Shown here piece after piece: positions 1 through 12,253 of a DNA stretch of 64,000 nucleotides (positions are counted from its first letter, which is position 1; each line of letters opens with the position of its first letter). Position numbers and translations under genes: made by a program. Under the pieces are notes generated by a model. The model had not been told where the DNA came from, searched no databases, and saw nothing but the letters and a program-made list of their open reading frames with translations. The stretch is from Odiellus spinosus (lineage: Eukaryota; Arthropoda; Arachnida; Opiliones; Phalangiidae), in NCBI GenBank assembly GCA_963920705.1, contig OY987226.1, positions 11,100,501-11,164,500 of the forward strand, read 5' to 3'.

Positions 1-660
1 TCAGAAATTGAATAGTTTTTCTTAAAATGGTCAGAAATTGAATAGTTTTTCTTAAAATGGTCAGAAATTGAATAGTTTTTCTTAAAATGGTCAGAAATTG
101 AATAGTTTTTCTTAAAATGGTCAGAAATTGAATAGTTTTTCTTAAAATGGTCAGAAATTGAATAGTTTTTCTTAAAACGGTCAGAAATTGAATAGTTTTT
201 CTTAAAACGGTCAGAAATTGAATAGTTTTTCTTAAAATGATCAGAAATTGAAGAGTCTTTCTTAAAATGATCAGAAATTGAAGAGTCTTTCTTAAAATGA
301 TCATAAATTGAATAGACTTCCTTAAACAGGTCAGAAATTAAATAGATTTTCTTTAAATGGTCAGGAATTCTTCGCCCATAATAATTGAATAGTCTGCATT
401 CTTGAAATGGTGAGAAATTGTACACACTATTCTTCACATGGTCAGAATTTTAATATTCTTTCTTGAAATGATTATAAATCGTCTCGGGAAATAAATGATG
501 AGAAAATTAATATCCTTCCTTAAAATGGTATATTCTTTTCTTGAAATTGTGGGCATAACCTTCTGGTTAAAAATTGTACACAAATTTCTTCAAATTATCC
601 AAGTGAAAGTTTGTTAAACTCTTTCTTGAAATGGTCAGTTTACCCTTTTTTGAAATGATC
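1..660. repeat. 30-bp tandem satellite, degenerating rightwards
   Basis: Head-to-tail 30-base units beginning TCAGAAATTG and ending CTTAAAATGG run from base 1, so the array continues past the left edge. Units 1-5 are identical. Units 6-7 share an AACGG ending, units 8-10 an AATGA ending, and from about 300 the copies gain indels. Recognisable fragments (CTTGAAATGGTCAG) persist to about 660. The pattern is that of an array edge, with a homogenised core and a decayed margin. Confidence 0.95.
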
Positions 661-1575
661 CTCATAAATGCTCGTAAGTAAAATAAGGCGGTATTTAAAT
701 ACCAGATGCTATAGACATTTACCGAGTAAAATTAAAATTACATCATGGTAGAAATACATCTTCGTGAACACCATAATTAGAAAAATCACTATGACACGAT
801 TAAATATGTCCCTATTTCATTTCTAATAAATGTCTGAAGCCCTAAACGCAACTGAGCTCCGCAGACAAGAGCAGACAGTTATACCACAGACAGAATTTCC
901 CAATAAATCAAACGCTTAACTCATCCTCCAGACAGGAATCCAAAAGAACAAAAATGTTTACACGTCTTTGTCTACTCAGTATCACGGAGTTCGTACCAAC
1001 CACGCAATTCCGTTAGCGCAAAAAGCCAAAGCTGCAAAAAGCTTAACATCGGAAATGCAGTGCTTCCTTATTTACTTTCACTACTTCCTGGACTGGTACG
1101 AACGTCTATGGACTTTACTTGGAACGACTTTGTCCCTCGCAATATCATATTATCACATTCTCCGAGGGTTACGGCGCTAAAAAAAATTGAGATCGGTTGA
1201 TATGTTCAGTTAAATAAAAACGTTGAATTCTTAATGAGAAATCATTTCCAAAATCCCCAAAAAATGTATTGTTACAACTTTACACGTGGAATCTATAAGG
1301 CTGATTCGCAAAACCAATTTTTCTATTATATAAAAAGTATATTAATCTAAAATTAATTATTTTTCGTCAGTTCGCAAACCGCTCTGAACGTAAAACTACA
1401 AAGTTGTCATCACTGCGAGCCTTCAGGGCGACAAAGATACGACAAATATATTAATCTAACTGATATTAAGTTTTTAAGAATCAAGGAACATTATTGACTT
1501 TAAACCCGTTTTTATCAGTTTTTGGAAAATTCCAATGGTATACTTTTGGGGTCAACTGAAGAGATCCTTAGCCAG

Positions 1576-1616
<41 letters not shown>

Positions 1617-3400
1617 AACTATTATCTGGAAAATCTAATTTCAACATTCAAAACAGTATCTAAGACAAATATCAAGGAGATTCAGAGAATCTGATAATAG
1701 TTATTTCACTGGAAAAGTACGCGTATAGGCTCTTAGAAACTTATTTAGTTAAAAAATCGAAACAATTCAAGAATTAGACTACCTATTTAAAAGAAATTTC
1801 ACCATTGGGAAGTATTAGGATTGTTAAAAAATAGAAAAATTATCATAACTGAAAACTTTCCAGCTGAAATGAAATCCTTCAATCTTACGGGGAAAAATAC
1901 CTCTGAAATGAGGACAAAACTTTTATCCTATCACATCTATTACGAGCGTTTAAAACCTTTTATCCTCAGCCCAACTGCAATTGACTCCAGCATTTCAAGA
2001 TTGAAGCGTCTTCGATCCCCCTACCCTTTCCATTCTCCACGGTGATCCTTTTACTTTTCGGCGAAACTTTGTCCGACTGTCTAAAGCTTTCGTGATTAAT
2101 GATCAACATTGTAACACTGAGGATACACGAGTTCATAGAAGGGGCACGCGCTTATACACCAAACTCCCGCAGCACTACTACATCGCAACCCTGCACCTTA
2201 AGCTGTAAGCTGTCTTTCTATAGTCTGCACGGTTGAACCCCTGAAGGTATCCTGTACACTCTCTGGGTTGAAGAAAAAGTCTCACGTAAATGTAAGTCTT
2301 GAGCCACCAAGAGCATTTCCAAGAGAAGCTTGTATCAAATTTATTTTCATATCCGCTTTTCTGTCACTCAAAGCCTGATAACGTAAGTTAAACGAAAAGC
2401 TTGATTTGCAGCAAAAGCTCGATTCTTGGCCAAAAAATACTTAATTGAAAACGCGTCAATTAGGCTTAGAACGAGAAATAAAAGTAGATCTCAATTATGT
2501 CGAGAGCTTTAAAAGTTAAAAATGTAAGCAACCAATAGGCTAATCTTTGGAAAAGTCATTTTGTTCAATTAACGATCAAATCAAAATTAAAAATATTATT
2601 GCGGCGCGTTAAAGAATCCATTTAATTTATGAATTTTAATTTACAGGATTAAATGAGGCTTTTTCTCGTAACTTTGTAATTAATGAGTGCATGGATTTTG
2701 GATATTTTTATATTATTTTAAAGTTCTCATAGAAATCTATCGCAATTTATTGGTGACAAAGTGAATTTTCATGAGGCTTGTACTTTATGTTATAAGGGAC
2801 GATGGCTTCAAGAGACTTTTTTTTCGTTATTTGGCGGCTTCCAACTTTTGTTACGGAGTTTCCGTTTCCGCGGCTAAAGCGTCTAGGAATCTCTCTCATG
2901 AATCCACTCTCTCGCCTAAAACTCTCTCCCTTTTTTCTGCGATTCTTCCTTTTAAAGGGGCAGTAAATGTTTAGATATCATTTATTAAAAACCTCAGAAG
3001 ATTAGACCAAATCGTAAGATTCTAGGCGATTAAATAATAATTAATTTTATATATAGCGCCTTGTTCTCACATCAATAAAAAGGTTCTACAGCAGTTTGCT
3101 TCAAATGCGCCATAGTTGAAATTAATTATGGTACGCAATGTTGCTAACAATTCTATTGAACAGGTTTATAAATAATCTGTTCTAGTTATAATTATATGTT
3201 AGTTTTTTCTCAGCTTCATAATATATAAACATTAATTGTTACGGTATGTTGAATCATGATTTATTGGATTAATAATAAATAATGCATTCATTAAGGTTTT
3301 TACTAAAAAAATTTATCAGGCTTATTAAATACGATTAAATGTAAGCGCACAGCCTGGAATTAATTTATCTGGTATATCAATTGCGATTACAAAACCAAAT
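661..3400. other. Intergenic DNA, no supported gene
   Basis: AT-rich sequence with only short open frames and no recognisable protein similarity. It contains one A homopolymer at 1576-1614. Nothing else could be supported. Confidence 0.6.
1576..1614. repeat. Poly-A tract (39 A)
   Basis: Uninterrupted run of 39 adenines. There is no upstream polyadenylation signal or retroelement body, so it is listed as a simple repeat. Confidence 0.95.
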
Positions 3401-3404
3401 AACA

Positions 3405-3985
3405 TTTCAAAGCCTCGAGATTTAATAACCTAATCATTTCACAGTTCTAATTTCAAAACAAAAATATTTCAGAGCCTTAGGATTTCATAATCTAATTATT
3501 TTGTTTATTTTACAGCTCTAATATAACAAAACCAAATTATTTCACAGCCCCAAGATTTCAAAGCCACAAGATTTCAAAGTCTAATTATTTCACAGCCCTA
3601 AGATTTCAAAGCCTAATTATTTCACAGCCCTAAGATTTCAAAACCTAATCATTTCACAAGCTCAAGATTTCAAATCCCAATTATTTCACAAGCTTAAGAT
3701 TTCACAGCCCCAAGATTTCAAAACGAATTATTTTACAGCATGAAGATTTCAAAATCTTAATTATTTCACAACCCCAAAATTTCAAAATCTAATCATTTAA
3801 CAACCCCAAAATTTCAAAACCTAATTATTTCACAAGCTCAAGATTTCACAGCCCCAAGATTTCAAAACGAATTATTTTACAGCATGAATATTTCAAAATC
3901 TAATCATTTCACAGCCACAAAATTTCAAAATCTAATCATTTCAAAACCTAATTATTTCACACCCACAAGCTTCCAAAACTTATTT
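3405..3985. repeat. ~32-bp tandem repeat array
   Basis: Degenerate tandem units of about 32 bases built from CCTAATTATTTCACAGCCC followed by AAGATTTCAAAG. Copies are best preserved at 3540-3700. Spacing varies with internal deletions and local duplication: the CACAAGCTCAAGATTTCACAG form occurs twice. Confidence 0.9.
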
Positions 3986-4783
3986 AAAAAATTTCGCATG
4001 GCGATAAATAAAATTTCAAATCATAATTCAAACATTTAGAAAGTAGAATGTCTATTAATTAAGCCTAATTAAAACGTCGTTTTACCCGGGAATCCTTTCA
4101 AATTAATTCGAGAAAAAAATAAAACGCAGAAGAAGAAAATAAAAATCGTATTAAAAATAACTTTCACTTTCCCTTTTACTTAAAAAAAAAATATATAAAA
4201 AATTGAGAAAAGGAATGTAGGCGACGGACGAGGATAAAGAGTCCAAGTTGATCCTTTTCCTATATAGACAATCCCGCTCAAGGTGAGTTTGCTAAGCCTA
4301 CTTTTAACTCGAATGAAATTTAACATTGCGTAGTAATCCGCTAGTACATTGGCTCGTTTGCAACACCGACATTGAAATAAAAGTAAACTTTCTTCTTTTT
4401 CTTATTAATAGCGTTGGTGGATCTTGAAATATAAGTCTAGTTCTATACCTCTCCCCGAAAACGAAGCTTTTAGAAAGTTATCGGGCCTGAACCAAGAGAG
4501 TGGAAATCTATTAAAATCGCGTTTTCGACCGAAAGAAAGAAAAAAAAAATCGTATTTCTTCCCAAATTCCGTTACTGGCATGACACTATATCGAAACTTC
4601 TACATTTCTCTTTTTCCTCTATCGTTTTTTACAAATGATATTCTTCAAAGATCTAATCTAATTAAACTTTAAAGTAAGGGTACGTAAAGTAACGAAACAA
4701 GTTGAGAGTTTATTTGATAAAGATTAGATATCTACACGAAATGACTCGCGTCATTAAAGAGATAAAGAAGACGAAGAACATTT
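3986..4783. other. Intergenic, nothing recognised
   Basis: AT-rich, with one 82-codon open frame near 4424 that resembles no known family. No structure noted. Confidence 0.5.
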
Positions 4784-5245
4784 TAAAAGGAAACTTGGAA
4801 CAGCTTTTGAATTTATTTTCAGAATCACCATCGAAATTTTTTTAGAATTTTTAGACACGTTTTTGCTGTTTAAATTAATTTCTAAACTTCGGTAAAATTT
4901 CTATAAAAGTAACTATAAATTCGGACCAATCATATTATTTCAGCCTTCAACGGTGCTTGTAATGTTCTAACATTAAAAGAATAGGCCGGAGTTTGATGGT
5001 CAACGTCTTAGGCGACAAACGCCGGCCTATCTTTTAATGTTAAGACATTACAAGCACTGCTGATGGCTGAAATAATATGATTGGTCCGAATTTATATTTA
5101 CTTCTATAGAAATTTTACAAAACTTTAGAAATTAATTTAAACACCAAAAACGTCTCTAAAAATTCCGAAAATATTCTTGAATATGTTTTTTGGCATGGTG
5201 ATTCCGAAAATAATTCAGAAGGTATTCCATTTTTAGCTCCAAAGT
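4784..5245. mobile_element. Foldback (MITE-like) element, ~220-bp inverted arms
   Basis: The left arm runs inward from GGAAACTTGGAACAG at 4787 through CGGACCAATCATATTATTTC and an AGGCCGG core near 4985. The right arm is its reverse complement: CCGGCCTATC near 5022, GAAATAATATGATTGGTCCG, then GGTGATTCCGAAAATAATTC and TTTTAGCTCC by 5245. The two arms pair along nearly their whole length with a loop of roughly 30 bases. There is no coding capacity. Related half-elements occur at 37911-38005 and 38538-38605, so this is a dispersed family. Confidence 0.85.
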
Positions 5246-5735
5246 GATTTTTGCATTTTTCAAGTAATTTTGTGCAATTTTTTGTTTTTCGTCTTTTCCA
5301 ACGCTGCAATTAATGTAATGCCTACACCCCACCCTTGGGGAGGAGTAGCAAAAAGCCATATAACTTGTCTTCATTATATATTTAATTAAAAACTACTGGC
5401 ACGTATGCGTTTATTTTTAATTTTTCTTAGGCTTAAAATATCAAGCCTCTACGAAGTTGTCTACAATTTTTTATTGCTTTTTTTCCGCGTCGTTAGCCAA
5501 TAAAAAAACGAGTAGGAAACTGTATGGAGGCTTGGAGAAAATATAGTGATGGAAGGTACTTTTTACGAAGCGAGAATTTTGATGAGGCGGTTTTCGGCCT
5601 ACATTTGACTCATTCCAAAATTAATTAAAATTTAATGAAGACGTTCCGTTTTATTAATGGCACCACGTAGACTTCTCATATCATACTATTTCAAATAAAA
5701 ACAACTTTCAATTTGTTATATTACTTCTAGGATTT
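5246..5735. other. Intergenic, nothing recognised
   Basis: AT-rich spacer between two foldback structures, with no supported gene. Confidence 0.5.
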
Positions 5736-6290
5736 GGGTCCACTTGATCGACTCCCAAATGATCGACTAGAGGTCCACTTGATCGACACCCAAATGATCG
5801 ACTCACAATTGATCGACTCCCAAACGATCGACAAAGGGATCAAATGATTGATGCCTAATCCCAAATTACCGACAACAAAGGGTGCATTTGATCGTTTCCC
5901 AATTGGTCAACTTCGTAATAACGATTATAAATAGATTAACCAACCTAACCTAACCCTAACCCAACCTAACCCTAACCTAACCTAACCCTAACCTAACCTA
6001 ACCTAACCTAACCTAACCTAACCTAACCGACAAACGAGTACTCTGACCCCATTTTCACGGAATAATTATTATTTGAATTTGTTCTTATTTATATACCATA
6101 ATTTAACCTTTAATAGTTTCTTGCAAAAAAACTTTGACCTATACTCGTTACTCGCTGAAAAACTGGGCTGTCGATCAATTGGAATGGCTTGTCGATCAAA
6201 TGGGAGTCGATCAAATGGGAGTCGATCAAACGGTAGTCGATCAAACGGACTCCTTGTCGATCAATTGGAAGTCGAGCAAATGAACCTAAG
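5736..6290. mobile_element. Inverted GATCGAC repeat arrays flanking telomeric repeats
   Basis: The left array (5736-5911) is made of degenerate units such as CACTTGATCGACTCCCAAAT. The right array (6169-6290) carries the reverse complement, such as GTCGATCAAATGGGA repeated. Between them lies a (CCTAA)n tract. The outermost sequences also pair: GGTCCACTTGATCGACTCCC on the left, and GTCGAGCAAATGAACC on the right. The whole looks like a foldback element or an inverted repeat grown from one. No protein is encoded; the open frame at 6073-6387 is the repeat read through. Confidence 0.75.
5942..6028. repeat. Interstitial telomeric tract (CCTAA)n / (TTAGG)n
   Basis: About 16 tandem units, mostly CCTAA, with three CCCTAA hexamers and one CCCAA variant. 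The right half is a pure CCTAA run. TTAGG is the ancestral arthropod telomere repeat. Here it is internal to the window and sits between inverted repeat arrays. Confidence 0.95.
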
Positions 6291-6759
6291 CCACTTCGAG
6301 AGTTACCCTTATTTGATCAAATTTACTGACTTGTCCCCAAAAGCAATAAAATTTAAAATTAAATTTGCAAAAGTTTCCGAGAATTAAATTCGGATATCAA
6401 AAAGGTTTTGGTTTATATTGACTTTGTTCTTCGTCAATACTACAATGTTTGCTGAACTACTTTAATTTATAATTAAGTATTAATGCACGTTATTTTAGGA
6501 AAATTACTGGGAAAAACAAATCTTTAAAGGGTTACTCGTTTTATGAAAAAGTAAAATTTTGCTATTAAAATTAATCTGTTGTTTTAATTAAAAATCAAAC
6601 CTTCGAAAGATCAACTTTTAATTTGTTTCTAATTAAAAATAAAAAGCAACATTTAAGTCAGGGCCAAACCCTTGATCTCGGGGAAGAAATTGTCGAAATT
6701 CTAATGACGTCATTAAGAAACCAATATAAGAAAGTTAATAAATAGAGAGCAGGGTGATC

Positions 6760-7225
6760 AGGGAAAAAACTTGAAATTTTATAGGAAAAATAGGAAATTT
6801 AAAGACGAATTATAGGAGAAAATAGGATTGAAAATTATAGGAAATATAGGATAAATAATAACTAAAATACAGGAAAATATAGGAAAAATAACAGAATTTA
6901 AAGGAAAAAATAGTATACGTCGTTGATTTACATTTTTACCACATATTTACGGCTTTTTGATTTTCTTTAAAATCTCAATCTCTTCTGTTTTTGACTCGAT
7001 ACCTTTAGTGGTAATTTTTTATTTTTGAGAAATTTTAAATTATACTTTGATTTGAAAATTTTAAATTATACTTTGATTTGAAAATTTTAAATTATACTTT
7101 GATTTGAAAATGAATAACCTGATAACCGAAAAAAGTGAAAAAATAGGAAAATATAGGAGAAAACCTTCAATTATAGGAATTTATAGGAGGACATTGAAAA
7201 AATAGGAAATATAGGAAGTCTGGTC
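6760..7225. repeat. Low-complexity ATAGGAAAA repeat with 3x 26-bp insert
   Basis: Irregular repetition of ATAGGAAAATATAGG-like words. At about 7030-7110 there are three direct copies of a roughly 26-base unit containing AAATTATACTTTGATTTG. A second patch of the same words is at 49690-49885. Confidence 0.75.
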
Positions 7226-8340
7226 ATCTTGAGAGAGCTAGTTAAGCAAGGTTTGACGTCAACCACAAAACCACGTGACTATTCGGATTCCGGGCTTGAA
7301 TTGTCAGAGAGAGAGACCATTTAAAGGCTTACAATAAAATTAAATATCTAGAATTTAACTGGCATAAGTGGCGTTTTGAGCGCTCATTAAGCTCGCATGA
7401 CTAACCCTGTTCCGTGATTGGCTATATTGAATTGCTTTTCAAAATGGCAAAAATTATCTTTATTTGGAAATCACTTTTGGATACCATGTATATAGTTCCA
7501 GTTGTGACCAAAAGTTCAAAACTGATGCGTTTTTAATTTTTTTCCACTATTTTCTACCATGCAAAACAATTTAACTCGAAATTCTCCAACCATGTTTCCT
7601 GATCCCCTTCAAGATACGTTAAAATATTTGAAAATGCGTATTTTTTTTCCTTTTAACTATCATTTACTCGTTTATTATAAAAAAAAAAATTCCAAATATT
7701 TTTCTTTTCTACTCTTAAAATATTTGGAGAAAAACTTGAGAGAATTTCTCTAGTACTTTCAAATAGGAGATGGGGTTAAAGAAGGGCTAGGATGAAAAAT
7801 CTCCAGTTTTATCCCGGTTTTATGTATTTATTTATTTTTTTCGGTATTGCCGCGTCTAAGACATTACCATACCCCGAAGAAAAAAGAAATAAGGCCAAAA
7901 TGCGGTACCGGTATACAGCCACACAAGAGATCTATTTCGAGGCTAGCCTAAGGTTATCTTTCTTATCCATTTTCGGGAAGAAAAAAATGGATGAGGATAG
8001 CTATATAGCACCCATTGCTATATACTTAGTAACAGAGAGCAAAAACGTACTATATTTCGAAGTAAAAATGATTTAGGATGAAAATTATATGGATAAGTGT
8101 ATATATATTAGAAACTTTTCCAACGAATTACTAGAACTACGTTACCACTATAGCTTATCCCAATCGATTTTAATCGAATCCAGCTAAGCCTATTTTCATT
8201 TTACATTTCTTTCTAGTTTAATATTTGTTTGTAATTTTTTTTATTGCTGAATTAGGCCTATTTAAACGATAAGGAATCGATAAACAAACACTTGTTGTTA
8301 GGCTGCATTCCCCCTTTAAGCTACGTACACACTTGATACT
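7226..8340. other. Intergenic, nothing recognised
   Basis: No supported gene. Short open frames at 7559 and 7792 have low complexity and no recognisable family. Confidence 0.5.
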
Positions 8341-8651
8341 ATAGTTGCGTTCACATTAGAGAGTTTGAAACCGTTTCAAGCCGTTATTGAAAGGTAAAAT
8401 TTAACCGATATTCAAATCGCCAGGAATTGTTTTAAGCGTCATGTGTACACGCATTATCTTCATAAATCGATTTGTTTGTAGCTTCATCTATCGGTTGTTG
8501 AAACCGAATCGGTATGAAACTGGTTCCCGAAGCAGTTTCGAGAAATCGAATCAAATCGATTCGGAAAAAGGCGGTTTCTTGTTCACACGACTCCACGGAA
8601 ACGTTTTGTACGGTTTAAATCGATTCCAAGGCCTAGTATGAACGCGGCTAT
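8341..8651. mobile_element. TIR element, family A (full copy, ~311 bp)
   Basis: The left end ATAGTTGCGTTCACATTAG matches the reverse complement of the right end (ATAGCCGCGTTCATAC). The interior is rich in AATCGATT and AAACCGTTT words, including ATCGGTATGAAACTGGTTCC. Related copies are at 24205-24731, 30854-31326 and 61877-62178. There is no coding capacity, so it is a MITE-type non-autonomous element. No clear target-site duplication was seen. Confidence 0.85.
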
Positions 8652-11195
8652 TGTAAAAGCTCGAGGTCAACTATAAAGATTATTTCTTATATATATTAAT
8701 AATGTATAATTATTATCTTGAAAAGTTGATTTGAAGATTAAAAACGGTTTCAAAGTCTGCGCTTAAGAACGTCTGTTCTTTCTGGATTAAATTCTCGATT
8801 GAGATACGACATTTAAGCTGGCAAATAACCTAACCCAAACGCATTATGTTTTTATCGACAAAGAAAAAAATATGAGAACGGAGAAATAGGCATATCCTTC
8901 CTTATTTCCTACAGCTCGGCAAGCTCTCTCGAACAAGCAACGGATGAGAGATGGAATTTCTAGTGCTACGTCAAATAACAGCGGAAAAGAACAGTATATT
9001 TTGTCCGATTCAATCGGAATTTTCACCAAAAAAAAACTAATAATAATAAAGGCTAGCTCCCATATTTTAGATCCAAAATATTAGATGGCAGCGAAACACG
9101 TCCAATAACTATTAGTTATTTTCACTACTATTGAAGTAAATCGCACTGATCTAGAGATGAGTATGACGTCATAAGCTTGCCAGTCAACATCGAACACTGG
9201 TGCTACCAAAGTTAGCACTGAATAACAATTAAAGTGTGCTATTATATTTTAAGTTTTATCATACTATAGGGAGACAGAAAAGAGCCTAGGGGAAAGAAAG
9301 CCTGACGTCATGGAACCACCTTACTGGGTGAGCGCTTGTAAGGATGAATACTGGAACTGCCTCACTAAGGGGGAACGACACCGAGGTGAGAGATAGAAAC
9401 CTCTGACCTATCAATGTCTCCCTTGCCAACTCCCTATTAAAAAGACATATTCAAAATTTTATACCTCTGGGTTGAAAATGTCAAAAATATATGACGTAGT
9501 AGATATTTTCCGTACGAAATGTAGGACTTTCCGGATTCACCAAAACGATGGCACGAATGCGACCTTATCACGTGCCAAATCGAGCAAGAATTAACTGTAC
9601 TAGGATCTACAACAACCACTTGAACATAATGATGACGTAATATCACGCGGAATTTTTAAATTCAAAATTTCGAAAAAGGCGATAATAAAATATTATTTTT
9701 ACAATTGCGATAATTTTTTCTAAGACATGTTTATATATTTGGAATCGATTCCAAAAATTCCTACCTTTTATTTGAACCTTGTCATTAATTATGTTCTAAG
9801 TCATCAAGCGAAAAAAATATTTGAAATTTTAATTTTGAAGTTTCTTAAAAACGCGTCATTCCAGAGATGTAAAATTTTGAATATAGATTTTTAATATTAT
9901 CTAAAAACAGATAGGCCTTTGGTGACAATCTCAGTTAAGGTATCTGTTTTCAAACTCATCTAAACTACATCTCGTTTATCGAACTATTTTTATTTCCAAT
10001 ACGATTAAATATTGTGTATCATTCCACGATAATTTTCCTTAGTTTCAAAACCACCGTGTAAAAAATCTAGAGATATACCATATCCAACTAGAATGTTCTA
10101 TTCAAAAGCAGTTTGCAAAAGGTCGAAAGCTGATGTGGATATAATACAAAATATTAATCTACCTAAAAGTTTGAAAATATTTCTTGAAAACTCCTATAAA
10201 AGCCAAAAGAATTGCTCTACTTTTACCGAACTCTTCTGAAATTTTTCGTAAAAAAAAATGATATATGAAATATATGGTTTAAATATTTTATCAAAACATT
10301 GGAGTGTTTTATCAAGAGTAGTCGTTACTAAATTGAAAAGCCGGTTCTTATACATTTATATAGCGATTAAGAAAGCGGAATATCCCGGCTTTATACTCGC
10401 TATCTTTTGAACTTGAAAAAAATACATAAAAATATATATTTAAGATGGTACTCGCGGGAAAAAAAATACTCCACGCTGTAGGATAACTTCGCTAACCTAT
10501 CAATTTCTTACCTTTTTCCGTTATGAATTTTTCATCAATAAGTTTTTATTAGAGTTTAAGGCGTATTTCAAAGCATTTTAAAAGCGTACAGTTTTGCCGT
10601 ATCGTAGGATAAGATTCTGGTAAGGTTTTAGGTTGAAATATGATATGGAAAAGGCAGAATGGGATCGATTTCCACTCGGATGTTCGGGATATGGATGAAA
10701 GTATATATATATATAGTAAAGGATGCGGCTCTTAGTTTGGCAAAATTTAATACCTGAGTATTGGGCAGAGAGAGAAAAAAAAAAGAGTGGGGTATTGGAG
10801 AAGCCATATATATTGGCAATAAAAAATAAACCTTTACCCTATTTATTGGTGTTTCCTTGAAATAAAAGGGTTTTTGGTTCAATTCGACATAGCCCCGATT
10901 TAGGGTTATATGAGAGTTTTTCTTATATTCCGGCAATTTTGAAATTTTTTTCTTTCTCGACGAATTTCTTACAAAGTCTGTAATTTACAATTTTATATAC
11001 GCTACTTTCTTATTCTTACTTGGATCTTGAAACAAACCGCTGAGAGTTTTATTGCTCATGTACACAGTTTAAAATTACTACAGCTTAGTTTCCCTTTTCA
11101 ATAAAACGTTGTGGTAAAAAGTAACTTTAAAACTCTTAAGTCTGTATACTTTATAAATGACGTTTCTTGGTAATTTTCTGCCAGTTTGCTTTTCG
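8652..11195. other. Intergenic, no supported gene
   Basis: AT-rich DNA with scattered short open frames that match no family. There is a short TA microsatellite near 10702-10715. Confidence 0.55.
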
Positions 11196-11196
11196 T

Positions 11197-11545
11197 AATT
11201 TAATGTCAACTAATTTCCCGTATCTTTCTAGTCACATTATTCCAGTAATTTCCCGCAACAATTAAAAAAAAAAAAAAATGTCTCTCCTAACTTCAAGTAA
11301 TTTCCAGCCAACTAATTCCAGAAACTTCTTGCCAACTAAATCCAAAAATCGCCTGCCACCTTTTTAAAGTAATTTCCTGTAGGCTCATTTTTGCTCTTTT
11401 TTCCTGTCACTAATTTACAGTAATTTCCTACCAACTAATTCCCGGTAATTTCCTGCCAAGTAATTTCCGTAATTTCCTGTCAACTAATTTCCGTAATTTC
11501 TCGCCCACTAATTCCCGTATTTTCCTGTCAACTAATACCATTCAT
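11197..11545. repeat. Degenerate ~25-bp tandem repeat
   Basis: Units of the form TAATTTCCTGCCAACTAATT and GTAATTTCCTGTCAACTAAT repeat irregularly, interrupted by a short A run at 11263. No coding signal. Confidence 0.8.
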
Positions 11546-11907
11546 GAAATTCATATGTTTGACGAGAACCAAATTGAGTCAGGTTTGCATGTCTACTTAT
11601 TATACTTCTCTGTTAAACAACGAAAATCTAGTGTTGAAACACTTTTAGAGACTCGTATGAATGAGTGTAAGTGATTCAGCTGCCATTGGTTAGTATTCAT
11701 GAAGAAAATTACAGAGTAGGGGCAAATACATTACATTTTTTTTCTTCCTTAATTATTTTTGATATAAAATATGATAGAATACAACAAGAAAGAAATGGAT
11801 ATAAATATTGATTACATCCATGCTTATTTTTTAAATAATTTGATATCAAACTTCCCCATTAATAAGACTATGAAAACTTAATAAGACTATCAAAACAAAT
11901 TCCAGAT

Positions 11908-12253
11908 AGTGCTCGGAATTTGTATAACTTTTATTAATTGGATATATCTATTTAATTAAATTTAGATATTATCTATTTGCTTAAATATATACTATTTATC
12001 AACCCAGTTAACTTATCCAAAGATAAAATGAATAATAATACTCGTATCTGTTTCCTAGAAATATTATCCGAGTTATACGTTCGGTATAATTGATATACGT
12101 TTTAATTCGAGTAACTTAGATAAAGCTTCGTACGCTTATTTTGGGATAAACCTTATCCATTTAACTATTAGTTAGTTATTCACAAACAATCAATCCAAAA
12201 TATCTGAAAAAATATGAATAACAGAAGATAATGGTTATCCGATTCCGAGCACT
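11908..12253. mobile_element. TIR element, family B (~346 bp)
   Basis: It begins AGTGCTCGGAATTTG and ends GATTCCGAGCACT, a 12-base terminal inverted repeat (AGTGCTCGGAAT). The interior is AT-rich with recurring GGATAA and TTATCC words. Two further copies are at 20720-21226 (reverse) and 21254-21764 (forward). Confidence 0.85.

Noticed and set aside
1-360. Regular 30-base repeats that might suggest a CRISPR array
   Set aside because: The units are directly adjacent with no unique spacers, and the DNA is eukaryotic. This is a satellite.
6073-6387. 104-codon frame with SRSNG repeats
   Set aside because: It is the right-hand GATCGAC array translated.
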